This document shows positions 47,734 through 60,543 of a stretch of 64,000 nt of DNA, one piece after another. Made by a program: the position numbers and the translations under genes. Origin of the DNA: Aphidius gifuensis (lineage: Eukaryota > Arthropoda > Insecta > Hymenoptera > Braconidae); NCBI RefSeq assembly GCF_014905175.1, contig NC_057792.1:14824963-14888962 (forward strand), read 5' to 3'. Below the pieces are notes generated by a model. The model was not told the DNA's origin. It made no database searches and was given only the letters and a program-made list of their open reading frames with translations. The number at the start of each line of letters is the position of its first letter. Position 1 is the stretch's first letter.

Positions 47734-48991
47734 TTATTTATCCTTATCCTTGTCAGAGTCATCATCATCATCTGAACTTGTATTTAAATTTAAAATAGCT
47801 GATATAACAATAGTAATATTATCAACAATTGATGCAAGTCTTGTTGGTATTTTTGTTTCAAAAACTCTAAATATTTGTTTTTTTTTATTAAAACGATGAA
47901 CTTGTTTACTACCAATGTCTTTTAAACATTCAGCTAATACATTAATCATATTAGAAATAACTTGTTGACATCTGTGTGCTGAATACTCTTTAAACATAAC
48001 AGATAAAAAACTATATGATAAATCTTGTTTTAACCAAATACTTGTCATGATAATTCTATCTCTTGTATTCATTCGGCTACTTGTCTGTTCAAATTTATAA
48101 TCATTTGATGTTTTAACAATTTTTGCAATTTTATTGAGCACAGCAAATGATTCAATACCAGTTGCTACTTTCAACTCACTATCACTGGTGATGAATCTTG
48201 TAAATTTTGGTACAATGTCATCAGTATTTACTTGCATTTGAGCATCTTTTACAGATTTTGGTGGAACAACAGTTGGCGTTATAAATGATGGAGAAATTGC
48301 AAAATAAATTTGATTCAATGGAGGAATTACAGGAATATTTTCAACAGTTTTAGATGATTCTTCAGTTGTTTCAATGTCGGTTAATTTTATCAATGATGGA
48401 TCTTCTTTATTTTTATCTGTTAAAAGTATTTCTGTCTTGACATCAATAACATCTTCATTCTCACAACTAATATCATGTTCTTCTGGTACAATCATTTCTT
48501 CATCTTCTTCTAAATTTTCATCATTTTCTTCCTCTGATTGATCAGAGCGTGTCTTATTCATTTTACCAATTTCACAATTTTTCAATGCCTCTTGATTAAT
48601 TAAATTATGTTTAGGTATTGCTGTTTTTTTTAAATGTCTTCGAGTTGTATGAACATCTGCAAATGAAATAATAAAATATAATAGCTGTTATTACAATTGT
48701 TAATTATATTTTTTTACCTGGTAGTATGTAATCATCTCTTGAAAAATGTAATGAACAAATTCTTGTTGAACGAGTTACTTGTTTTAATTTACAAGCTTCT
48801 TTCCATGCTTTACATCTATCAACTTTTTCTACACGACCAAATGAATTAATAACACTGACAAATGATTCATTTTCTTTTGGAAAAGTATGATAACGTAAAT
48901 TTAAATTTTTATCTGAACGTGAACGACAGATTTCTATACAACAACGTTGTCTGCTTGATGAACGACGAGCAGCAAATATTCCAAATTCCAT
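47734..48991 (-). CDS. THAP zinc-finger protein with transposase-like C-terminus (398 aa)
   Basis: Exons on the minus strand: 48718-48991 and 47734-48656. The N-terminal THAP domain (residues about 17-93) shows the C2-CH zinc ligands (CCIEIC ... CSLHF), the conserved YHTFPKE, a Trp, and a DDYILPG end box. A long acidic linker follows. Residues about 283-345 (RMNTRDRIIMTSIWLKQDLSYSFLSVMF...) resemble the helix-turn-helix that precedes the catalytic domain in transposases of the DDE-4 type. The chain then reads KIPTRLASIVDN, where a transposase's first catalytic Asp would sit, and stops about 30 residues later in an Asp/Lys-rich tail. The rest of a DDE domain is missing, so it probably acts as a DNA-binding protein derived from a transposon. 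Target unknown. Confidence 0.8.
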
Positions 48992-49888
48992 TATTTTTAT
49001 TTATTTTCTTTTAATTCATGTTAGAAATATTTGTTATTAAACTAATGTAAATAAAGTCTACATTACAGTCATTGACATTTGACAATTGACAGTCACTAGG
49101 CATAAGCAGTAATTGTTTTAATTTTAATGTTGTACAATTCGATATTTCTTGCCATTTCTTACATACTTGATACAACTTGATACCAGACAAGAAATACATT
49201 ACTACATTAGTAGTTGCATATGTAAAGTACTTGTATTATACCCAAAATTTAGCAACAAAAACAGCTGGGATTAGATCAATATTTATCCGTATTTTTCCCG
49301 TAATTATTCGGTTGTTTTTAAAAATTGATCGAGTTGAAAAAAATAATCAGAGAAAAAACTTTTTATTAGCAATTAAATATTAAAAGTGAAGAGTCTGTTT
49401 TTTCTATAAGTGCATAAACAAATTAAATTTATTGACTAAAAAATAATGATATTAATTCTACTTTTTAAATTTATTTTACAAAAAAAATGAATTAAGTAAA
49501 AATCAACTTGAAAATTTTCAATAATTCGTGAAAAATTCATCGAATTTTCGATTTTTGCGCAAATTATTGTGGTAATTTTTACCAACAAATGACTACTTTT
49601 ACACAGTATTATACAAGTAAAAGTATAAAAAATTAAAACGACAAAAATATTTACCCAACCTTGGCCTCCGTACGAAAACACACGAAAACATGTTAACATC
49701 GTCATACGAATAAATAGCGACAGCCATTTCTGTTGAATATGGCAAGCAATGGTCAGAGAGATACGACTTAGGTCTAACGTATAATAAAAACATAAAGAAA
49801 AATAAATCATTATAAACAATAAAAAATAAATATAAATAATAATTGTGACATAATATTAATTAATAAGATTGTTAATAATATCATTAAA
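48992..49888. promoter_or_regulatory. Divergent promoter region, THAP gene / HSF
   Basis: Start codons diverge across 0.9 kb. The region is AT-rich with a GC-richer patch around 49655-49775. No clear TATA box was picked out and no gene is supported. Confidence 0.45.
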
Positions 49889-52800
49889 ATGCGTACTGTT
49901 ACGGAAATTGAAACAAATGTCCCGGCATTTTTGGGTAAATTATGGAAACTAGTTGAAGATCCTGAGACTGACGACCTTATTTGTTGGTCAATTGTAAGTA
50001 TTTATATTTATCATCATAATGTATTTGTCATTAAACCCAAAAATACATCATTTATACAATCTAAATATACAACACATTTAATCATACTTTGTTGTCAAGT
50101 GGAAATGTTTTATTTTTTTATTTTTTTTTCACGTATTACCTTAAAAAAAAACAACCTTCAAAATTGCAATGAATGAAATTTACATTTTTCATTAGACTAA
50201 TAATTTTTTCATCATGTTCTAATTATATTTTTTATTTTTATTGTCATTTAATTGTAAATACTAATTTTTTTGTTGTTAATAATTGTGGAAAATTCCTACG
50301 GTCGTTTGACTCAACCTTTCTTTTTCTATAAAAAATAATAACAATAGTAATAAGTAATATTATCATTGTTGTTATTATGATGTACCATTTGTTTACTTGT
50401 ATTTTTTTGAGCCTAAATTGTTCATTAAACAGAAAAAATTGATTATTTTTTTGCATAATATAGTTGTGATTTTTTAATTATTATAAGAAAGGAATTTATT
50501 TTTGGTAAATGACTGGATTATTTTGATATTATGTAACCAAATTGTCAATATTTTTATTTATACTATGAAATAAAAAAAATGTCAATATACTTGAATGTTT
50601 AATTTTAATATTTAATTTTAGAATGGCAGAAGTTTTTTCATCAGAAATCCATCACAATTTGCTCGTGATTTATTACCACACTATTATAAACACAATAATA
50701 TGGCAAGTTTTGTACGACAATTGAATATGTGTAAGTATAAATATTTTTAATTATAACATTGTTAATTGTTTTGATTAAAAAATAAATAATAATATTGTTT
50801 TTATTTAATTAAGATGGTTTTCACAAAAAAGTATCAGTTGAATTGGGAGGATTAAAATGTGACAGAGATGAAATGGAATTTGCTCATCAATATTTTATCA
50901 AAGATCATCCTTATTTATTAGAACACATTAAAAGAAAGGTAATTTACATGTTTAAATTTAAGAAAAAAATAACAAAAATGCTCTAGAATGTGTCTAATTT
51001 TTTTATTATTAATGTGATAGATTGCATCAAGTAAAATACAAGATTCTCATCCACCAATAAAAACTGAAGCAATGAATAAAGTTTTGGCTGAAGTAAGAAC
51101 AATGCGTGGTAAACAAGAAAATTTAGACTCAAAATTAGTACATATGAAACAACAAAATGAATCATTATGGCGAGAAATTTCTTTGTTAAGAAGAAAACAT
51201 GCAAAACAACAAGAAATTGTTAATAAATTAATACATTTTCTGGTAACTCTTGTTCAGCCAAATAGAAATGGTGGATTATCTGTTAAAAGAAGATATCCAC
51301 TGATGATTGATTCTCATCAACGTCACAAACAATCAAAAACTCCAAAAGTATGTTTAAATATTTTTTTAAATTTCATTAATTGAATTATACATTTATTATT
51401 AATTTTATTTGTTTTTTAATTTAGTCTGGAACATCACCAACTGGTCCAGTTATTCACGAGTTACATGAAACCGAACACAATCCAGACTTGGATTCAGAAT
51501 ACATTGTTGCAGAGTAAGTTGAATTTATTTTAAACTAATAAATTATTTAAAAGCTTTAAAAATTTTTATAATAATGTTGATGTAATATTCAAAATTTTAA
51601 TTAATTGATAATTATTTTACAACAGATATTAAGCGAATGTTTGTTTCATCAAATAAATATTTGTAAATTTCCGTTTGAAAATATATTTTCTTTGTTATCT
51701 TGCTTCTTGTTGATGAAAGTTTTTTTTACAATTTAATTTCATGTAAAGAAAGAGGGTTACAGGAAAATAATTAATGAATATTTTTGTAAATTTTATTTTT
51801 TAGAATATTGGAAAATCATTATCCATCTGTACAAAGTCCCAAGTCTATTGATGGATTATTGGACAATGAAATTCAAGAATCAGAACAACTTTTTGAACAA
51901 TCATTGGCTGCTGACAATGACGATGATGATGAATACCTTCAAACATCGTTGATGAGTCCAAAACGTAAACATCCATTGAAGCCAAAAAAAAAGTATGTTG
52001 AAATTTCATTAATAACTTTTGTTTTTTCTCTCTTTTTGAACCCATGGTATTCGACAACGAAATAATTGAATCATTTAATATTAAAAACAATAACAATAAT
52101 TTAATTATAGAATTAAAATGAATCAAAGCTAAAGTTCATTTATAATTTTTATTAACAAAAAAAGTTCATATAGTTTTGAAATAATTGCTAGGTTCTTATT
52201 AAATTTATTTCGAGTAGAAAATTTAAGTCATAGTAGTTCATTTAAATCATCACTGACATTAGCCGAAATTTTCCAAACACTTGTGTCAAATTAAATTGCT
52301 GCTAAGTCAACTGTTCTCTGCTTTCTTTTCGAGGGAAATTTTAATTTCTTATTTTCAGTTGTCGATGTGAATTTGAAATATTTTTTTGAGTTAGTGAGTA
52401 GTATAGAAATATTAAAAATCAAGAAATTAAAATTTTCTTTTAGAAAAAAAAATCTTTTACTGATATAAACATAATCATTTCAACATTAATAGGAGGAAAC
52501 ACAAGATGCCAGTGAAAATAACGATTCCACCAGCAGATAATGGAGGAGATCTCAGGTTACTATTTTTTTTTTTTTTTTTTTTTAATACGTTTGATGTTTA
52601 TTGAATAATGTTTATTAGAATTTTAGTAGAATTTCGATTTTTTATCTTTCTCCATTAATTTGCATGACAGTTATTTTTTAAGGACAAATATTTTTATATT
52701 TATATTTTATTGAGCTTTTGTTTTCACTGGCTGACTGATATCACATTTTAATAATAATAATAATTTATTATTATTAACAATGAGCCTTTTGACTATAAAT

Positions 52801-54715
52801 TTTAAAACGGACTTTGATCTAATTTGCTGAAACTGCTTTATATGTTTTTTTTTTCTTTTAATTTTTTCAAACGAGTTTTATACTCAGAAAATATATTTAC
52901 TAGAATCGCTGTTGTTGAAAAATAATTTAAACAATTAAAAAAAATATTCATTGACTTTGGTTTATATTTGTTTTGTCAATATAAACATTTTTTTTTTTTT
53001 ATTTCATGTTACTCTTTTTTTCTCGATGATAAAACTGATAAAATAAGTTATTTATTTATAATAAAATCATTTTTCTAAATCAATAAATTTTTTTAGTACG
53101 AAAAAGTAGAAAATAAATAAATAAATAAATAATAACTAGTGTGAATGAATTTTTATGACTGAATCTCATGTATATTATAATTAATATTTCATTATTTTAA
53201 CGTTTCATCATCGAGTTTAAAAAGCTGAATATATTAGTCATTTAAATATAATCAATGATAATTTAATTAAGTATAAGCAATTGATATTGCTCATGACAAA
53301 TAATTTCGAAACTGGAAAAAAACCATCACTTGGTCGATTTTTAGGGAAGAAACACTAATGGTCGAAATGAATTTGGAGGATGAAGAGATGGAAGAAGCTG
53401 TCGACACGAAAAATATACCAGTAATTCCACCAAAAACAAAGGCAAAAAGATCAGTGCTAATGAAACCAAAACCAGTACCAGTTAAGACAGTTAGAAGTTC
53501 AAAACTTGCTGCAATGGCTGCAAATATAAATAAAATGACTGAACAAAATGACAGTGATGAAGATGATGATTATGATCATGTTCATGATGAGCTAATTACC
53601 GATGATATAAATGATGATATAAATGATGATGGTGATGTAAATTTAGATAATATACTCACCATTCCTAATTTGGAAAATCCGGATAATGTTGGTGCAAGTG
53701 GATCATTTATAGACGGACAACAAATTGTTGAAAATAGTCCTGGATCAAGTGATAATACACAAGATTTGTCATTGAGTTGTATTAATACCTTGTCAGGAAA
53801 TAATACTACCAGGTTAGGACCTATGTAAGTTTAAATTGAACCATGGGTTTTTTCAGTAAAGCCGAGATTTTCCCCATCATCAATTTTACTAATAATCATT
53901 TTATTAAAATTTCAATCGTACGTTTTATTACTTAAATAATTTTCTTTTTTAAATTGAGATTTAATAGAACAAATTTATTACACCAAGTTATAAAATTATC
54001 GATTGTAGTTTTAGTTTTTTAATTTATAAAAATAAACAAACATTCTAATATTTAATTTTTGCAATATACAGAGAAGAGATTGATTCACACATTAATGAAG
54101 TTCAAGCTAATTTTGATATGATACGTGATCAATGTATGCGAGGAGAACTTCAAGGTGTTGATGCCAGTGTATTCTTAGACATGGTATGTATAAAAAATAA
54201 AAAAATTGAACAACTTAATCATTTAATAAATTAATAATTAAATTTAAATTATTTCTAAATTTAAATATTATATTTCAATTCGTAATTTATTTTTTTTTTT
54301 TGATAATTTAAGTTACAGTTATCTAGTAATGGCGATTTAATGTCTGATTTTCCAATGAATCCTGATTTTGATTTGATGCCACATGAGGATAATTATTCTG
54401 AGGAACAAACAAATGGTAAGCGAATAAAAATCAAATAATAATTATTATTATTTATTAGAACCAAAAATAATTAATTGAAATATGTGGATTATTTTAGCTG
54501 GTGGAGAATTAATGGCGTACAATCCATCTTCAAGCCTTTTAGATTTTTCAGATGGAATGTTTACCAATGAAATTGATAATACATCACCAGTTGGAACGAC
54601 ATCATCACTCACTGAATGTTACAATCCGGATCCATTGGATCTAGAAGACAGCAAAGCATTATTGGTTGAATCTCTACTCTCAGATGCAAATGCAAATAAA
54701 AGTGGAAATTCATAA
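49889..54715 (+). CDS. Hsf: Heat shock factor (HSF1-like), 11 exons, 639 aa
   Basis: Stress-activated transcription factor that trimerises and binds heat shock elements. Exons: 49889-49993, 50622-50730, 50814-50938, 51021-51347, 51425-51513, 51804-51992, 52493-52555, 53345-53824, 54072-54183, 54313-54415 and 54498-54715. The winged-helix DNA-binding domain spans about residues 10-114 (VPAFLGKLWKLVEDPETDDL, SFVRQLNMYGFHKKV, HPYLLEHIKRK). The HR-A/B heptad coiled coil for trimerisation covers about 131-193. The C-terminal part is acidic and Ser/Asn-rich, with an HR-C-like and activation region near the end. Exon 7 is 63 bp with both ends in phase 2, so it could be skipped without a frameshift. 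All eleven junctions keep the frame. Confidence 0.94.
49994..50621 (+). other. HSF intron 1
   Basis: 628 bp, donor gtaagtatt, acceptor tttaattttag. AT-rich; no further exon or repeat seen. Confidence 0.5.
52556..53344 (+). other. HSF intron 7
   Basis: 789 bp, between the small exon 7 and exon 8. It begins with a long T-run (about 52561-52583). No additional exon found. Confidence 0.5.
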
Positions 54716-57091
54716 ATTATATACGTATTTTATGGTGAGTTTGGTTTGTCATAAATATAAAAATATATCATTATTTTTTCTTTCGTCCTACATATAAGGA
54801 CTTATATATTTTTTTGTTATACTTATTGTGATATTTCAAAATTAAGTAGACTGAATAAACAGTTTATTCTTATTAATAATATTATTTTAATATTTCTTCA
54901 CGAAACAATGTAAAATTATTTTTAATTATTTTTTCATTATTATTATTAAAATTATTATAATCATTGTATGATTATAATCAAAATATTAATAAATAAAAAT
55001 AGAATGGTTGCAGATCATTATAAAGCACAAGAAGTAATAACTCTGTTTGCTCAATTAAATTATTTTTTGTTAAATGTTCAGTGACAATAATTCATTGTGT
55101 CCAAGTATCGTACAACAATATACCAAAAAAAAAAAACAAACATGTGAAAAGTTTTGTAAAAATTTAATGATAAAAAAATTGGGCATTTTAAAAAATAATT
55201 TATATGAAAAAAAAAAAAAGCTAATGTATTTTCTAATTAAAAAATTAATTAATATTAATAATTGGATGTTTATTTCTTTCGTTATTTTTTCATTCTAATT
55301 ACCTGAATGGATGAAATTTAATTATAATTTATAAAAAAAAATTAACAAAGTGATCATGCAAACATTCGTTTTTAATTTAATCGATACATTTAAATCAATT
55401 GGTTTTTTTTCTTTTAGCCTGTCGAGAAAAATATTGGATAAACTAGGCAGTAAAGAAAAAAGTAAATTCACAAATGAAAAATATAGTAATAAAATATAAT
55501 AAAATTAAAATAAAGCAAAAATTAAAAAATACATAAAAAGCATCATTTTATAAATAATATTAATTAAAGTAATTTTGTGCTATTATTTATCATACATCAC
55601 AAACAAAATTATTGAGAAAAAAATCAATTCAAATGAAATAAGCTTGAATTCAACATTTTTTTTTCTTTTTTACTTGTTTTTTTAACAAAAGGTTAAAAAA
55701 AAAAGAAAATTCGTTAATAAATTTACGGTCCAGTTTATGTTTAAATTTAAAAAAAATCATAAATTCATGGAAAAGCCTTGATTTATCGAAATTTGACATG
55801 AAATTTCATCACATAATTTCACTCAATAGTTCTCCATTGTAGTAAATTTAATTTTGCCATTGAATTAATAATAAAAACAATGAAAATTTCGAATCATCAA
55901 AATGTAGAAATTATCATCTATTTTTGGCGTTTATTTAATTTTGGATGCGGGCAACCAATTTTAAACCATTCATACGTATAATTAATATTATATTATATAA
56001 AAATATTATACTAAAGGACTAATCTTTTTTTTTTTAATAAATAATAAAGGTAATAAAGTTAATACTTGAAAAAAAAGAAAAAAAAAAAAGTAATTTCTCA
56101 CCCCCCAAGACATAGTACCTTACTTTAATTAATTTTTTATTAAATTATGAATTTAATTGATAATATTTTAGTACACCGTTTGACTTATCAAATATATTAT
56201 TAGCTAGATATTAATGGTTTTTTTTTTTTTTTGTAAAAAATGTCTGGGGAATAAAAATTGAGCTAATAAAAAAAAAAAAAATTATTAAAATACGTATGAT
56301 TTTGTTTTGTTTGTTTTATAAAATATAAAAAATATTTTCTTAATAATTCGACTGATATTTAAATGAAGAAAATAAATATTTAAAAAATATAAAAATTAAT
56401 CGACTAATCTTTATTGTTTAAATTAACTTTATTATAAAATAAAGATATAAATTTGAAAATTTAATACGTCATACATACAACAAGAATAATAAAAATAATT
56501 TCACTACAAAAACAAAAATAAAAAACAAAATTGTATCACAATAATAATTGGCCGTTGAAATTTATATATATTTGTATATCATGTTGTTGTTAACAATTCA
56601 CGTCCTTGATTATTAAATTTTTTTTGTTTTTTATCAAAAGTTAAATACTGAAAATCATAAAAAATATTTATTTTAATTTGTATGATCAATGCTTTATACT
56701 GTTTGCATAATAATAAAAATACTTATTTAAACAATTGTTAAATATTTGAAAAAAAAAAACAAAATAACAATGGATTACTTTGTTCAAGTTTGACATTATT
56801 GTGTGAAAAAAATAATTTGTAAATTTTAAAAGTCACAGGATGAATATGAAAATAGACATCATATTTTTTTTTTGTTAAATATTTGTGACATTATAATTTT
56901 TGATAATTATTAAAACATAAAAATAACTATTTCAAAAAATAAATTTTTAACATTTGATGAATATTTTTTATTAAATTTTAAAATATTCAATACAAAGAAA
57001 ATAAAATAACGTAGTAAATAACATTTTATAATACTTAATTTAAATTAAATTAAATAAGTTATATCCTTCGATCATAAAAATATATATCCTA
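54716..57091. other. Convergent 3' regions of HSF and F-box/LRR gene
   Basis: Very AT-rich, with long A and T runs and several AATAAA hexamers (first near 54854). It contains both 3' UTRs. No coding sequence seen; an extra alternative HSF 3' exon cannot be excluded by eye. Confidence 0.5.
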
Positions 57092-59508
57092 TTATTCAGA
57101 ATACTTGACATGTAGATAATTCAAGCTTTCAATTCCAGCCAGTGAAATACCACGACAACAACGTGCATCCAAATACTTTAGACTTTTACAGTATAATTTT
57201 ATTGAATCGAGACTGTGATCAGTCAGTTGTGAACAACTCTACACAAGTAATAAAAAAAAAAACAACGAATAATCATTAAAAAGAAAAAAAGAAACATGAA
57301 ATATTTATAAGAATAATAACTTGTATTGAATATTAATTTGAAAATAAAAAAAAAGAAAATACTCACATGAAAATGTAAACGTTTTAATCGATGCAATCTT
57401 TGTGCAACATATTGAATACCAATGTCTGTGACATTGTGACATTGAGAAAGATTTAAATCCTCAATTGCTTGATTATTTTGCGTCAGATAATCAAGTCCCA
57501 CATGTGTTATCTGTCAACAAACAAGCAAACAAGCAAACAAATTATTATTGTTTAAAATGAAAAATACAAAAAAACAAATTACCTGTTGGCATTTACTTAG
57601 ATCAAGTATTTTTAATTCTGGAAAGGTAAAAGCATGTTTAAGACTAACATCAGTTACACGATTACATCCAGTTAGATCCAACTCAGTCAGTCCCTTCAGT
57701 CGAATTAATGAAAATCCTGGTGTAATATCAAAATCAAATAATGAATTAATATCCTCACACATTTCCATAACTTCTTTTTTTCTATTAGCATCACGAACAA
57801 TTTCTTTTTCAACTCTAGATCCAAGACTTATTCGTAATTTATAATCTGGTGTTATTTTATCAAGTTTTATTGTTGAATTATTTTCACGATTTTTTGCACC
57901 CATACCAGTGATACCAGCATCACTAACTTTATCACAACGAGCAATTTTTAATGTTCTCAATAAAATTAACTTTTCAAATATTTTTTGTATTGTCTTGTCA
58001 GTAACAGCAATAAAACAATGACCAAGATTTAAATGCAACAAGTTTGGAAAACAATTTGCAATACATTCAACTGATTTATCATCTAAATTTAATGCATTTG
58101 CATTAAATACACGTAAATTTAAATTGATAATTTGTTCATTTGTTTTTTCTTGTTTTTTATCTTCATGATTACTTGCTGTTTCTTCCTTATTAATTGTTTC
58201 AACCTGACAAAGTCCTTGAGTTATTGAACAACCAGTTAATTGATCACACGCTGATATATCAAGTTCAACTAATTTTTTTAATCTTTTTATTTGTGATATA
58301 CCATGATCAGTAACAGCTCGACATCTTCGTATATTTAAACTTTCAATATTTTCAAGATTTTCACAAATACATAAAAGACTTGCATCAGTAACTCTTGTAC
58401 ATGAACTAATATCAAGTACTTTAAGTGTCGTCTGATATGCCAATGAACGAAGACCAGTATATGTTAATTGATCACATGAACGTAATCTTAATGTTTCTAA
58501 TTTTAAATCATCAACACTTAAAAGTGTATCAAGTGCACTATTGTCAATAAGTGTACAACCAAAATTGAGGTGTTTTATTTTCTTTGATTGTGTCTTTATA
58601 TATTTTAAAATATTTAAAAATGTCAGTACTGACTCTGATGGTTGTTGTGGTTGTTGTTGATCATCCAGAGAATTTTTATCAGGATAAAATTTTTTATACA
58701 AACCATAATGAAATGATATTTGACAATCCATGAGGCTCAATGATTGTATATTTGAACATATTGATACAAATCTATTGAACAATGCATCACTTAAATAACG
58801 ATTTGATGCAAGACTTAATTCAATTAAACCTTGAAAATTTTCTGATAATTCTTTAACATCATTATTGTCATCTAACAATAGACCAGACATGAAACACTCA
58901 CGACAATCATTAATATGAAGTGTTTGTAAATTTTTGCAGTATTTTAAAATATTAACTAAGGTTCTTTCACTTAGATCACAACAGACCTTGAAAAAAAAAA
59001 AAAGAAAAATATTATTTCTTTATCCAATTAATGAAGATAGAAATGAATTACCATAATTAAACTTTTCATTGTTTCTCCAAATTTATCCCAAATTGGTAAT
59101 GAACGTTTAACTTCAACTTCTTCAAATATAAAATGATAAAAATATCTTTGTGATAATGACAATGTATTCATGACAATTTGTAAATTATCTTTTTCACGAT
59201 TTATAACAAGTGCTTGTTTATCTATGAATTTTGTACTTAAAGATGCTTCATGCCATTGATGACAAACTAGTCCAGCTGACATTTTATCTGCTACAGATAG
59301 ATAGGACATCATATGGATGATAACCTATTATTGTAAATATTTTTTATATTATTAATAATGTTTATTATTTAGTAAATTGTTATTAATTAGTTATAAAAAA
59401 AAATACCTCAGTTGGAAGCTGATAAGAAATATCATCAGTATCACTTGTTACACTTGTTGTAACTTTGTTAATCTGATGCCTGTCAGATTCATCATTATTT
59501 ACCATCAT
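57092..59508 (-). CDS. F-box/leucine-rich-repeat protein (689 aa)
   Basis: Substrate-recognition subunit type of SCF ubiquitin ligases. Exons on the minus strand: 59407-59508, 59052-59324, 57583-58986, 57367-57510 and 57092-57238, all phase 0. An F-box (LPTEVIIHMMSYLSVADKMS...CHQWHEAS) lies near residues 31-62. It is followed by many Cys-containing (AMN1-type) leucine-rich repeats such as LKVLDISSCTRVTDASL, LVELDISACDQLTG and LTELDLTGCNRVTDVSL, ending in SLKYLDARCCRGISLAG...YLHV. I cannot assign a specific FBXL orthologue. The loop between repeats at about residues 371-391 is charged and repeat-free. Tail-to-tail with HSF. Confidence 0.9.
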
Positions 59509-60543
59509 TGTTATTCAATTATTTAAAAAATTATTCTATTTTAAAAAATATATACTATAATTGTTTGATGTGTGCTTAAAATTTTTTGGTGCCTATTATC
59601 ACATGATAAATTAACTGACTCAAAGGTACCAAGTTGCTCCAAGTTGGAGCAAAAGGAAAATACTGTACGTACACAAGAAATGAATCATATCAGCTGATCA
59701 ATCATCATCATCAACATCGTCAACATTTACGCATGCGTATGTAGATTAGCATTGAAACTGTACACAAGCGTAATAACTGTTCATTGAGCTCTATTGCTAT
59801 GTACTTATATCTTTATTACCATTATCTTTGTTTTTTATTATTGTCTTGTTATTATTATTATTTACAGAGACATCTGACTATTTGAATAAGTTTGTTGTGG
59901 GGATATAAACGAGGTTGAATTTTTTTTCAGTAGAAAATATATGTTTTAACTCAAGCTGTATCAGAATTAAGCAATTGGTTTTATTGATGATCAATTTATT
60001 TTAAACAACAAACCAATAGGTCATTGGCTCATTGCAAATTTATTTTTTTAATATTTTTATATATTTTTTTTATTAGCTATATGTAATTGGATCTAATAAC
60101 TCGATCAATTATTTATGCAAAATTTAATTTAAATACTTATGTTAATTTTTCTTTCAATACAACAACTGGCAACGACTTTAATTAGAATTCTAAATAATAA
60201 TTTTTTAAAAAATGCAAATAATTATTGAGTATATTTACAGATCGATACAAAGTAATAAGGAAAAACAATTTTATGCATATAGTTTGGATCGATATTTAGA
60301 CAAATCATTTTCCAAAAGAAGAAGAAGAAAGATGAGGAAAACTAAAAAAAACCCTTTATAAATGAATTAACAATTTAAACAGTTAAAAAAATTTTTTTTT
60401 TCATCTATTTATCTCAACAAGACATCAACAAATAAATTATCTACAAAATAATTTAATATATACTCTATAAAATATAATAACATATTGTCTATATAATAAA
60501 TCAACTATTAAATTTGATATTATAATTGAACTATGCTGATAAA
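59509..60543. other. Spacer between F-box/LRR gene and orphan gene
   Basis: Both neighbours are on the minus strand. The left part (about 59600-59830, with tcatcatcatcaacatcg and some higher GC) is the likely F-box gene promoter; the right part is the 3' UTR of the orphan. No gene. Confidence 0.45.
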
